Assembly: GCF_000524195.1 (NCBI RefSeq)
Contig: NW_020170571.1
Span: 21,811-85,810 of the forward strand
Direction of reading: 5' to 3'
Origin: Echinococcus granulosus
Taxonomy: Eukaryota; Platyhelminthes; Cestoda; Cyclophyllidea; Taeniidae
DNA: 64,000 nt
Made by a program: the position numbers and the translations under genes
The notes under the pieces: model-generated
The model's database searches: none
What the model saw: the letters and a program-made list of their open reading frames with translations, nothing else
What the model was told of the DNA's origin: nothing
Shown: positions 1-13,700 of the stretch, in pieces
Numbering within the stretch: position 1 is the first letter of the stretch
How the letters are laid out: each line of letters opens with the position of its first letter

Positions 1-66
1 AAAGACTTGATCCAAATTGCACGTGCTGCAGCAGACGCCTCCGTGTTGCTGTCTCATCTGGGCTGA
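1..66 (+). CDS. Possible last coding exon of a gene upstream of the window
   Basis: Frame 1 is open from the first base and stops at TGA (64-66). It gives 21 residues that are alanine/leucine-rich and look like an amphipathic helix. The stretch is more GC-rich than the sequence after it. No splice acceptor can be tested because the window starts inside it. This could equally be chance. Confidence 0.22.
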   Translation, partial: KDLIQIARAAADASVLLSHLG

Positions 67-1295
67 GTGATTGTGCGCACAGTATAAGTGGCTGTTCAAA
101 GAAGACTCAACTCATCATACTGGCATGTTCACGTACAACAGATTACCAAACACCTCCAACGAAGCCTGATGTGGTTAATCACAGCATTGTTGCTTCATAA
201 TGAGGACACTTTCCGCAACTACTTCATCCCATCAACATCTGCGACTGGAAGAGTGAGCGTTTACAACCGTTGTTTATTCACTCCTCCGACATTAATTACA
301 TGCTAAATAGCTATTTACAGCAATTATTATCTTTGAATGCACTTATGTCTGAATATAAAATATCCTTAATTGTTACTTGCTAGCAGTTACCTCAGCACAA
401 CCCATCCACAACGCGCAATACCATTCTCCATTCTCCCTTTTACTTACATTTCGATTCGTTGCAGCTCTGCATCACCAACAGGAAATAAATGGGAAATGTC
501 GAATTGAGGCCGCGATAACCAGAATGCACTGCTTTGATGTGCATTTGATTTGAGAACGCTTGAACTCTCCACACCAACGAGGCCAGCATAGCATGCTGCC
601 ATCCTAAGCATTGGGAAATATTGGAAATAATTCGCAACCGAAATTCTATTGGCTCGTAGGGCAAACATGAAAGGCTTCCTCTCTTACATTCATATCAATG
701 TCAATTCATGCTGCTCTGTGATGAGCCATCCTGCTATACCTCCCTTGTCCATGCTAACGCAATGCGACATAGCACCTCTCTCCGTTGTTGATGCCGGCAT
801 TGCTTATGACTACACGAATGCCCACCAGTGCTTATCACTTTGGGAACCACGTCTACTAAACAAATGCAGGAATAGAGCATTCTGGATACGCACTGCTTGT
901 TGCTTGCAGCTATTCTCAGTGTGAGCGATAAGAGGATATTTAAGGTCTGCTTTTGGCAGTGACTCTCTCAAATTGTTGTTCTCAGCAGAGGTGATGATGT
1001 TTCTTGTAGTTGATGGGAGAACGTGTGTTCCTCAAGTGGACAGCAGTTAAGTGACGCGGGATCTAGTACCACTGTCAGCAATGAATGGAATGGTCACGAC
1101 TGCTAGCCACACACGCACGCACACGTGGGTTAAGTGGGCCATTAAATTGAACCAATCCAATGTCGCCTGATTGGCAACCAATCGGTGGCAAACGCCTAGT
1201 TTGGTCACTCCTGACTACGTAGTAGGTGGCAGCCGAGGTGATTAAACAAGGCATGTCAGCACACATTCCCCCAAGTTAGGCCCACCCATCAAGCC
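67..1295. other. Upstream region of the HCN-like gene, no gene seen
   Basis: I see only short spurious reading frames here. Base composition rises in GC after about 1030, and a short CA/CG-type tract lies near 1107-1125. The rise is consistent with a promoter and 5' untranslated region for the channel gene that follows. The frame of the ATG at 1296 stays open for some distance upstream, so a further upstream coding exon cannot be excluded. Confidence 0.4.
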
Positions 1296-1741
1296 ATGTC
1301 CACGGACGAGGATAGCATCCAACGCGGTGGCCCTGTGCCCACTCACGCCACTACCACTATCAGACGCGCCAACTTCGGACACCTGCATATGGATCGTGCA
1401 TCGAAGGTATGGGAGGACCGCTTCCTCGGCAATCCCACATCAAGTCACTCCTCTCCACACCGAACAGCTTCTCAGGTTATTGGGAAGCGACATAGTTTCG
1501 CTGGTCGTCACGTGTCCTCGCATTTCACCAGTTCTGAATCCATACCCACCAATCTGCCCAAATCGCGCTCCCAACTCGGCAGCAGCATGACTAGCATCAA
1601 GGAGCATCTATTTGCCATGATCGCACCTGATGACAACAAACTTTGCCTCAAGTTTTTCGGCACCAAACGAGCAGTGCACTTGGAGCAGCAAAGAATGTTT
1701 AACCAGCATGTGTGGATCATACACCCATATAGTTGCTTCAA
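1296..1741 (+). CDS. HCN-like gene, exon 1: N-terminus and pre-S1 HCN block
   Basis: Residues 1-148 plus two bases. The first 110 or so residues are Ser/Thr/His-rich and poorly conserved. The end matches the HCN family N-terminal block (FFGTKRAV...EQQR...WIIHPYS), which helps tetramer assembly and trafficking in known HCNs. The exon ends at a strong GTAAGT donor (1742), two bases before what would otherwise look like an in-frame stop. Confidence 0.85.
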
Positions 1742-4700
1742 GTAAGTACGAAAATTGCAGTCGATTCCCTTGTACATTTTCATTAGTAATGCTTCATCAA
1801 ACACTTATTTGCCACGAGAGGTGTGAATTCTCTTAACATTTTGAAGGGGTCCCAACCGTGGACTTTCTGGTTGAAGGTCTGCTGTGTTAAGTAAAACAAA
1901 ATTGCTTGTTCTTTCGGTGCAAAGATGGGTCGTTTTGCCTCCTGTAAAAGCACACTCACTGAGTGTGGTTAATTTTTATTAAGCAAATAAGTAACTGTTC
2001 TTTTGCCTGGTTAATACTGGTTGTCTGTTTTAATGATCGCTTATCCCCACAACTGTAATCTCTTTGATTACAAAGGTGATTGCCTTATGCAACTTTATTC
2101 CTGTCTTTCAGACATATGAAAATTTTTTTTGCTTTTCGTTTTGCTGAGGAATATATTACTTACTAAAACAATCGTTTTTGTTCACCACAAAACCCTTTTA
2201 ACTCAATTTTTATAATATTTGAACGTGTAGATATAAATAGTACTTCCGACCCTTATACTTAGCTATGACATGTGTCTCCGGTAGCTTTTATCTGCACAGG
2301 ACAAAAGCATTGAGGCTTTCAAGCGGATACATCCACTCGGAAAACAAGGACATTGTTCGCTTTCCCTACTAGGCAGTAAAGTTCCAAAAACATCCTTACA
2401 ATTATTCAATTTATAGCATTAGAAATAGCGGAATCACTCAAGCGTCTTCTACAAACTGTTCATAGTTAATATAAATGAATTAAACCCATTAAAGCGTGAT
2501 TAGGCACCAAATTAAAATAACTTTTATTTACTACTAGAGGAAGTTAGATATTACTCCATTTGGGTGAAAGTAGCAGCTGGTGAGCTTGGGACAGCGTTAG
2601 CTTAATTTTATTCGAGTAATTTCTTCTGTCGGCAAAAAACATCCAGGTTAAAGTTGCATTCTGGGTAGTCATTTAGCTTTTTGCAAAAATTGTTCTCAAA
2701 GAGGTAGTAGTGTGGAGTATCATAAACAACCACTGTCGAATGTATATTTCGGACTTTCACTTTTTCGCCTCATTACACTGCAGGCATTTATAAAAAAGTA
2801 GGATATCTATTCTTTGACGGTTTCACAGTAACTCTCACGTGCTGCGTCCTCAGTTCGTAGCTAATATATACCACATAGGACAGTTAAATAAGAGATAAGA
2901 TAATATCTGGCTTTCCCAAGTGATAATTTTGAGGAACGCGCAGCGACCTAATAATTCCAGGCTTATAATATGTCGTAGGCTGCGTACAAGGTTATTTGTG
3001 GAACTATCCACTTTAGTGAATTCAATGCAGGCTTCCCTTGGCGGTGACTATCCAGCATTAGCTTTTCTGTCATTAGAAAAAAGTTCACGCTTGCACTAAT
3101 ATAAATTAAGTGTATTACTAAAACTAAATGAAGAAATTCTTCTATCCTAACAATCTTTTTTTAATAAAGCTTCATTACATACCCAAAACATGAAGTTAGG
3201 GTGAACTCAGGACAGTATTTCATACAAATTTGGGAAGGTATAAAGTGTAATCTGCAATATACGCGCATCGACTGGCTCTACAAAACGATACAAGTGAACT
3301 AATACGATCTTAAACTAATGAACGTTCAAATTTTTATTGCAAACCTAAAGAGCAAAATTTTGATGCAGTCCTCACCAGGGTCCTTTATTTACTGTCCAAA
3401 GTTGATGTTTTATAGACAAAATCAACAAAATTCTTCAAATTGTTTTGCTTTGTAGGGAAAATAAATTTTAATATTGCATGCGGGACTTTTGGAAGCTGTC
3501 GTACAGAAAAGATCGAATGCACAAAATAGTAGGATCGTAAGACAAATCGGTGTAGCTCTGCGATCCTGACGCTTTCCGAGCAGAAAGGAGTCACTTTCAA
3601 TTTTTTGGGTATTATTTTCCCTAGAATCATCCACTAGTATTGCGCACATCTCTTAATACACTGGTTTATTTTATCCAAGTTATAATCAATGCTGCAGTCT
3701 TTTTATGCTTTTAGGGTTATTTTCTTCTTACTTGTTTAAAAATATTTGCCATTGTACTTGCGCATTTTAAGCTGTCTGCTCCAAATAACTTATTTTTTCT
3801 CCGCTTAAACGATTTGCATTAATATATTGGTAATTAACCTTTTTACTTGACAAAACACAGCTGTACTTTTTATTTTATAATGGGTGACAGAATAACCTCA
3901 ATTTCGTATCTGCATGACCGAATTTGACATACGGTTCTGTGCTCTTCTTATGCAGTAGTTGGAGGGATACACAATGTGCATACTTTTGGTAGTAGCATCT
4001 ACATCTGTGCGAAATGATATATGTGACTCTTGGTTATTGAAAATTAAAAAACAAATCTGAATACTTTGGTCACATGCTTTTTAGATACTTTGTAGTGACA
4101 TAATTACAATAGGCATAAAATTTCCTGATATAACTGTATGATGAAGGAGAGCCCAAAGGCCATATCTAGGTGTTACTTATCTGAACTTGAAATATCACGT
4201 TTACATTAGCAAAATGTCATTTTTGTGCAATATCTCCTGCCTTCTACAAAACCGTTCGCCTAAAACTACTGTTCTAATAAAACTACTTGGTTTTACTGGA
4301 GGTGAAAAAAATCTAAAATATATAAACTTAGCTCTATCAAAGGATGTGAAAGAAGACATCGGTTCGGAATTTTACAGTAAAAATCAACCAATTTTTTGTG
4401 CATTTAATTCATCTTTAAAGTCATACTAAACAAACTACAAATTTTAGACAGTGCATTTTTACTCCTGAGCAACTACACCGCATTACTATGGTAAATTATG
4501 GCGATAAATCGCAGAATATTTGACAATAAAGAGCAGCTTTACAGCCTGGTGAAAGTATTTTTCTAGCCCGTAGGCTTCTGGTCCTGCAAAAGCTCCGTTG
4601 GACAAGCTATAATTCTTTAGAAATATTTTTAAAGTGCTACGCCTTTAAAAGGATTGAGGCTTCGATTATCGTTTAAATGACATATTTTGACGTAATGCTG

Positions 4701-7700
4701 TTTCCAATTAATAGACCTTATTCCTTTAAATTGGGAATATGATCCCAAAAGTCAAAATTAGACTCAAGTTTCATAAAAGCCATCAATTTGTTCCTTGATT
4801 CATTATATTGTTTATTAAGCTCTAAAGCTTTCCTTCCCTTTTTTTCCACTCATCTACCAAATTCGTAGTAGTTTTGATGACATCATCGTCTTTAGAACAC
4901 GCAAGGTACGTAATTCCAATTTGCTTAAAGTTAACCATCAGTTTTTCTCCCCAAAATTGGTTATTGAGTTAAAGGCTTGTTCTACAAAGTTTTGTATTTT
5001 ATAACAGAATTTACTGGAACATAACAATGCTGGTTTTGCTGATAGCAAACCTCGTCAGTCTGCCTATAGCGATTGCCTTCAATCTGCGCTACCGAAGCCC
5101 TGTATGGCTGTGTTATAGTTGCTGTTCAGATGCCCTTTTCCTCGTAGATATTGTGGTCAACTTCAGAACAGGTTAGTTTATGGCGTAAAGAAATGTTTGC
5201 GACAAACATATTTAACAGATGCTTAAATATTATTTATTACATGCATCCGTAGATAATATATCCTCTCTTGCTTGTAAACCTATATATTTTAAAGTAGATA
5301 TGCCTATTATGTCATTTTATCGAAGTACAATTTGTCTAGCGCTATGTTTACGAACTACACCACAAATGCAATATTTGTAGAAATAATTATGAAATGGATT
5401 AATTCAATCATTGAAAAATGTTGTAGTGTTTTTTAGTTGTGCAAACCGTTTCAGCCGAGACACTGCATACTGCAGAAGTATGCTTCGAAACTCTCGAAGC
5501 TTAAATAATCACTCTCGTTCAGATGGCAATTTATTAAGCCAAAGTGGGTGTCTGTTTTAAACTTTCCGCGTTAAATCGATTGATGTTAACTAAAAAACTA
5601 AGCAAATGTAACCAATAAATAACAGGTAAAAGTCAAGCCATTAAGTGAAGTTTTAACTGTTTCCGATTTTTCGAACATCAAAAACTAAGAGAAGGGTAAA
5701 TTACACTCAACATCGACTAAGTCGGTCCATATTCCTCTTTATAATCAAAAGGAGATTAAAATAGCACTACTTTTGTGATTCAGCATGTAATCAAACACGG
5801 ATTTCAATGTTAAGTTGGTCTATGTTTCGCGAGGTGTAAGATAGTTTTTGTTTTTCTTGCACTTTGTAAATGTGAAAAGTAAAATACTCCTCTGCAATAT
5901 TTATTGGCACTTATTTGATGAATGTCGCTGTTTTAGGCGCTTTCATAAGAGGTCACTTTTAGATTAAACTGCGCCAGCAACACTGGTGATTTGGTAAAGT
6001 GACCGAGATTGGGTTATCCAAATGGCAAATAAACTTGCCTTGACTTATCAATTTTGTTTTTCCTGTACAACCTTCGTAATACCCGATTGTAATTGAACTC
6101 CCTTCCGCTTTCTAAATGTCGTAGATTTTATCCACCGACAGGCCCCATCAGATTTTGCTGGAAATCCCACATAGTATTTATTTTACATTCTGAAAAATAA
6201 ATATCAAGAACGTATTGACATATTTTAGAAATGTAGTCTTTGTAAGGGTGTCCTTTTGACCATAATCTGACCTTACTGAATTCGTTTACGCATGAAGTTA
6301 ATAGTTAGACTTACGTGTGTGGGGTGTGGCACAATGCATTCATTTTAGAATATCTTATTATTTATTGGTATAATGAGGTGCAGTGGTGTATAGTACTTAT
6401 TATTTGTTTAACTTCATCCGCACTACTTTTCGTGCTAAGAAACCAACAGGGGCGGTAACTTTTACTAAAGCATGAAAAACATCACAAATGAACAAATTTG
6501 TTAACGAAATATTTCGTTCATGTCCTTACTAACTATCCCGTGCGACTAAATTAAGCACTATATATTGGCTTAGTTTTAGCAACAATTTACAGTCAATATT
6601 TCAAAATGAAATTAATAATCCACGTAACTTCTAATTTCTTATCAGTTTTTTCTGTTATGCCAATTAGAAGCGTCACAAACCAACTCTCAAGAACCTTTTC
6701 TAGGACGAAGCTGAATGGGGTCTAGTAAAAATGGCAGCGGACGCAAACATTTGACCCAAATTTCCATGGCTTTAGTCCAACAGGGTGTTATTTTTGGACA
6801 ATAAAAATAAGCAGCCATAACCCTTTCTGTAATGCACCTCTTTCCTTATTGCAAGTTATAAAATATGGGCAAATTAATACAGAAAATGGGATATGTTCTT
6901 CATTTCTGAAGCATTCAGAGCATTATCTTACCAGTGTAGGATCGAGAAGCACGACACCATTCCTCGACGAATAACTCCAAGCATCTTTGGCCAGAGGGGT
7001 ACTAGGTAATGTTAAGAAAGGGCTTGTTCATTGTCACCTTTGGAATATAGGTTCTATGCACAACAATTGACATCCGACAACTAGTCTACTTTGCATACTC
7101 AATTGTTAATACCTTAACAATCCTGAACAGTGTTATTTCTTTGTAGCTGGACTCAAGCTTTAACAAATGCCACAGGAGACTTTTCTGTGTTAGAAAAAAT
7201 CTCAGGAGGCTTATTTATGTGCTTTCACGCTCCATGTTCCTTCTCATCTAGAACCCACTACTGATGTGTAATGATCCTTGTAAATGCTACGGCAAAGCAA
7301 CTAACGCAAAGGTCTCTCATCCCACGTAAAGAGAATTCCAGGCTCAATTAATGTCTAATTACTACTTCTTAGCATAAAATACCCAATTCACTCAGACCAA
7401 GTAAAGCACATTTACAATGATACACCATGAATCGCTATTATTTCTAGGTTTATTGTTAGCTGAGCAATACATGCATTTATTGCGTAGAGTGTGAGTACAC
7501 ATTTATCAAGTTCATTCAATAGTTGAATAAATAACTGTCAACTATAGGTACATTTTGTATGCATATAGTTAAGTTTTGATGCATTGAACGAGTCGTTTTA
7601 GTATGGGGAAAATATAATTAAAAACTGTTGCAGGTTTTGTGCGTGAAAGCATGGCAGATGATATCGTTTTGGAGCCGAGATTAATTGCACGAGAGTATCT

Positions 7701-10700
7701 GCGGAAGTGGTTCACGTTGGATATTATCTCTTCCCTACCACTTGATTACGTTCTTCTGGCCTTTGACAACGGCACCGAGCAAATTGCACAAGCTGGTATG
7801 GTTCCCATTAAGGCAGTTTCTATGTATTTACATTTTTATCCACATTCCCCACCTCAATAATTTACATATTCTGCAATCATAAAGAGTCCCAAATTCCCCA
7901 ATTCTTGATGTGTACTATGTGTAACATATATGAAAAATTTTGAAAGAAGTCATAACATTCAGATTGAGCTTAGCCTTAAAGTTAGCACTAAATATTGAAA
8001 TAGGCTTCTATATGGAAAGTATTAGCAACATTCGTTGTATGTCTCCGAGATTTGATGTCATATTTATGCTCCTAGTTAACACGGACGTCAACCTTTCATG
8101 AGTCTTGCGTGATCAAGAAAATCAATTAGTCCCTCATTTATTTTCCTAGGCCAGGCACTAAAAATATTCAGGCTTGCCAAACTGCTCAGCCTTTTGCGTC
8201 TTTTGCGGTTGTCCCGACTTTTGCGATATGTTGGTGAGTGGGAAAAGGTAAGACCAAGATATCAGGTGCTACTTATGTTTACCAGGCTTCGTTTCTTTTA
8301 ACAGATAGCTACAATTGTCTTCGTGTTAGAATGCCTTATTGCTGTTGCAAGAACTCCACATTTCGATTCCATACGCGTAACTAACTTGCCGACTGAAAGG
8401 ACAGTATATTTAACTTATCCCTTTGTAAAGAGGAGTGATTTTGTTTGTTAATCTTAGTACTATTTTTCAAGAAAATATGTGTTGCGATATGTAGGCTGAC
8501 CCTATTTTGCGTCATCATTTTCGTTCTTTATCTTGTAACGCGATATTTATTTAAATCTTCGATTTGCTGGTGAGACGTGCTAACTTAAGTTACTGAAATT
8601 TACTTGTCTTTGTTTAGTTCATGAACATTGCGGGGAAATTTATTGGAATTCTAAAATTGATTCTCTTGATGCTTCTTCTGGGACACTGGAATGCTTGCTT
8701 GCAATTTTTTATCCCAAGTCTAATGGACTTCCCCATCGACAGTTGGGTGGCCAAATGTCGACTCCAGGTACGCTCACTTTAAAGAACTTTCTCGGTTCTA
8801 CAACCCAGTCTTTTCCTTATTTTTCGTTACTGCAAAACAAATTGTCTCCTTAAGTGATTACAGATTTTAACCAATTGGAATCAACCTCATCCATGTTTGG
8901 CACACTGTAGTCCTTTATCTAATTTCCGCCAGTAGTTTTAGGTAAATCTCAACTATTTTAAGAACATGCATATTTTCCACGTACAAAATTGGTCTAAAAC
9001 ACATGAAAAATAACTAATTAAGGCTCTCAAACAAAGAATTTATCAAACTAAATAACCATATACTCCTTCAAACTCTAAATTCTGAAAATGGGAAATGCCA
9101 TATATCTTTGGTTTTGCTTATTTGAAAGAAACTGCTGCACATTATGGGCATCTTTGCCTACGAATGGAAGCTAAGCTCGAAAATGGGTACATTTAGACTA
9201 CCTGTGATTCAGTTTGCTGCGAATGGCATTAAACCTAATCAAATTAATTTGGGTATGTCATGCGATATTACAGTGGTAGAGGCAAGGATATCCAATCACA
9301 CCCGAAAATTATTGGCACTGTAATAGTATTAGCCTAGAACGCATCGTGTGCCTCACTGAGATACTGCAACAAACAGGAATAATTCGAATTGGCGGTGGAT
9401 AATACTCTCCCTACCTATTTTGACTTTTGTGTGCAAGTGTATCCGTGTAGGAGCAGCTTCGTTAACCCTTATTTGTACATGTTACATTCTTTGGATACTT
9501 CCCCTTTTGTTCCTGTGGTTTTTCTTCCGTACATCTTTGTTCTCAACAAAAATGTATTAACAGCAGTTACGCTATCTACACGTGCATCCATGAATGCTGT
9601 AATAAGATGTGGATACTTTTCCAAGTTGAGGGTAATACAGTGATATTTCATCGTATAAAAATAAATTTCTCATGACTGCATTCGATGGTTTGGTTATTAG
9701 TAACTGTCAACTTCTTGCAAAATCATCAGTTTAATTTTAAGTAAAGGTTCATTGAAAAGGCCCTTTGCATAAACCTGAATGATAGACTCTCTTATAATTC
9801 GAGTACGGGGTCTTGGGTAGATGGGAGGAAAAATGCACCTAAAATCATCAAATCCGATTGCTATGTGTTAACCAGATTCCATCATCAAATCCAAATATTT
9901 TAGCCGGTGTTTTCGATTTTTAATGAGGCGACGCAAATTTATGCGCTGTATTTAGCGATGGTGCAGTCAAAATTACATGTTTCATCTGCAACATTTTCTA
10001 TGCAAATATTTTGACAACTTTTTGAGTTTTCGTTTATACCACAATGCATTTCACTCTTCGTGAATTAAAAGATAAACTTTCTTGCCGCTTCGTTTGTTTT
10101 TTTTTGAAACTTATGCCATTTCGCTAATTTCTAGACGCCTATCAATGGTACACTTTAAATCACCAGGGAAAACAAATGCATCTATCAACCTGCAAACCAC
10201 TCCTGTGAGAAAAAATAGCAATAAAATCAGATTTTTCACACTGTCAGATCTACCGCCGTAAGCTGGGGTGATTTATTTATGTCTGAGCATCTAACTCACT
10301 TTTTTCGGGTCATTTTTTGATCTTGAAGTGGGAAGGAAGGTCAATCCCCAAATCATAACCAAGTTTGTGAGGTTTTCTTTAAGGTGCATCCAATAAAATG
10401 GATCTGCGTTGTTTAAAATTTCATAAGTTCTATTTTTAGTTCTGAGAGATTTTCCTACCTGTGCATCATATATTAAACATTATACATCAAAAATGGTATC
10501 GGCATTTGTTATCAATGTTACGCAAACCGCAATTATGACTGAGGTCATTCCCGTCAGCACGACACCGTCCAGAAATTAAAGCGTCTGAACTCGATAGGCA
10601 AAAATGACATACTTTGAATCATTCAAAAGGTCGTATTCGGTGCTGCTTTCTTCTCAAAACATGCGTATGGTAGATTTGTAGATTCACATTTATTCTGTGC

Positions 10701-13700
10701 CCAATTTAAAAACAATTTGGAAGATGTAGTCCTTCTCATTGCACGTAAAACCACAGTATATACACTAACAAGATTGCCTTTCATTCAACAAGCGGGAATC
10801 TATTTGCCATGTTGATTTTGAATCATTCCAATGGATTGAGTGTTAAACCTGCGTATCACTATTTGGATTTGGCACAAAGGTACACCCATTAATTGCACGT
10901 ATTCGGAGCAGTGTATCGCAATACTTGCCCTTAATGAAGTAGCATATTTCCGACAGTTCATAATCAATTCAAAGCTTCTCTGTGTTGCAAATCTGCATGT
11001 CCCAATTTTAGAACACACTATATTTTACATACCTTAACTCCTTTAATGCAGCATCTCGTGTGAGTTTTAAAGTGACTGTGAGCTTCATATATAGGCATTA
11101 TTCCCTACGTTTTATTCACTAACAATTATTTTTGGCACAATAATAGGGTTTAGTGTAATTTACTTAGGACTAATTAAAGGATTTAGAAAAAACCTTCCTC
11201 GCTAGTTAATCACTGCACTTATATTAGTGAGTTATTCTGAGACTGATGCCAAACAGTATGTTGGTCTGTTTCGACTTCAAGTTTTAAGGTTCTTATTTAA
11301 AGTGGATGCTCTATAATTGCTAATGAAATTCATGCGCATCAAGAGGCCCTATCACTATGTAATTGCAGTAAGTTCGTCCATCCACTCAATAAATTTAATA
11401 GGCACTCTTAAGAAAGCAATTTTTGTTGCTAATAATGTATTCAAAAAACTCCCTTTTATGTTTTACATTCGTTAAGATTTTCGAAATCCCATTAGAGCTT
11501 CTACACTTTTAAAATTACGGTAAGGTAGTTCCACCTGGTCTATGTTCAGGTAATCTAAGGTTCTAAATGCCTGTCTTTTAACACCCTTCGTTTAGGCAGC
11601 ACACAACCTCGCGATCGTCAAGCGCTTATGTTCGCATTAAAAATGTATCAACGGTTGGAAAATAAAATTTCTTGGTTTTATTGTGCAAGTACTTCATCTT
11701 GGTTCTAAAATACGTGAAACTTTTTATCACAATCTCTTTTTCTTTGCAAAAGATTCAAAGTGCATTTTGATAATTTGTGGCTAGCTTTTAAATCCTGGAA
11801 ATTTTCATTTTCTGAATTTTTAAATGGGTGATCTTTCCAAATGCATCATTTCTTTGCACTGAATTTGACAACTAGCCTAAGCTTTTAATATAGACCACTA
11901 TTTTCATGCGTTATTCTTTTCTCTTTGGACTGCCTTTAAATCTGTTCAAACAGGAATTGTGGAAACGAGATTTTCCTGACGCACTCCACGCGACTATCTA
12001 GTAAATACGATAGGTGTATATGACACATAATCTGATCATTGTCCATTCTCTAAAAAAACGAGTAACATTAGGTATAGATAAATGAGCGACAAACATTTCC
12101 GTCACAGACAAAGTTTTTTGTTTTAAAAATGCCAATGTCAATTTCTGGCATATTTATTCCATGAAATGAGACTCATCTAGAAGTTCTGCGAGCTTAATTA
12201 AGGTGACGAACGGGCATGCATTTATAAGTATGCATTATGCCAAATAGAATTCAGACTGGTTTGAGCAGTATACATGGGCGCTGTTCAAGGCACTCTCGCA
12301 TATGCTCTGCATCGGCTACGGGCGCTTTCCGCCCAACAGCCTTTGCGAGGCATGGATGACAGCGATCAGTATGATGGCTGGCGCCACATGCTACGCCCTA
12401 GTTGTCGGCCACGTCGCAGCTCTCATCCAGTCCTTCGACGTTTCAAAGCGGCGATACCGAGACAAAGTAAGTCTGTTGGGGAATGATCCTACTGCCTCTG
12501 TTTTGCTGAGCACAGTTTAATGAACGCCCGAAATTGGGACTGGTAAATTCCTATGGGGAGTGGAATATCAGATAATTTAGGTAGGCGGATTTCCACGACA
12601 AAGTGAAATCATCATCTTCCCTTTTGTTTTCGCCCTTAATTGTCTACAAACTGTGCCAAGTGTAAACGATTTTGGAGTAATCTGGAATATTCTTAGGCAA
12701 ACGTATACGTCGTTGTTGTACTTGGCCACATTTAACCTTTTTAGCTAACCCTTCCTATCCCAAAAAAGTCCAAATAGGCTAAATTTGATTGGCCTAAAAG
12801 TTTCTTAGACGATGCAACGTTATTTTACCCCACCTTAAATATCAGGAATTTTAGGACATATCCAAAAACTAGGTGGTATTTTTTGTAAATATCGCATAAC
12901 GTTCTTCGTTGATTATGTACATCACTACCATGGTAAGCTGATTCCATTTCGCTAAATTTATTATGAGCTAGGGGGTGTAAAACTTGGTTTATGTCGCTTA
13001 CTTGAAGAAGTGTCACAGAGTAGTGAAATACTTTACATCATGCAGGTGTTGACAATGATTGCTCTTCTTAATCCATCCTACGTGTTTTTGTTTCGTATTT
13101 TGAAATGCAGTCTTAACTTAGTAAGTGCAGAAAGGTAGCTTCAAAACCCCCTTTACAACTCCCTTTCTTCTACATATTTGTTTTGTTTTCAAATGCCGTT
13201 AATCTAGTACGGTTAATCACCAAGATATTGTAAAATAAATATCTCTACTTACCGGACTTGAGAGTGTTTTTTTCCATATTACGTGAATACATACATCTAA
13301 TCTAACTGGGATCTTGTATGCTCCTGTGATTACAAATATTCTCATAACACCTGTGTAATATTGTTGGCCGCTTGAATGCGTCCCCACTGGCACTTGTGCA
13401 TAAGTCAGTGACTTTTGTTCTCTTATTCATGCGCGTTTCGTTCTGTTTCATTATTTAATCAAAAACTCCCTAATTAAAAAAGTAATAGAATAACTTATTA
13501 GAATTCGTTTTTTCTCGCTTATTGTAGAAACCGGTTTGCATTGCTTTCTTGGGAATTTTTCATTGAAAGCGTAATTTGAAAGACTCATACGCCTTGTTTT
13601 CATAATAAAGGGAACCAGGAGATAAGTTTCTCAGCAGTTTCTGTTATGAATGCGTAGTTTAGGTTGTTGCATTTTCGCCTGTTCATAAATGCAAATTGTA

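Noticed and set aside
12255..12486. Exon 6 of the HCN-like gene starting at the stronger CAG
   Set aside because: It shifts the frame relative to exon 5. The acceptor seven bases upstream keeps phase and family spacing.
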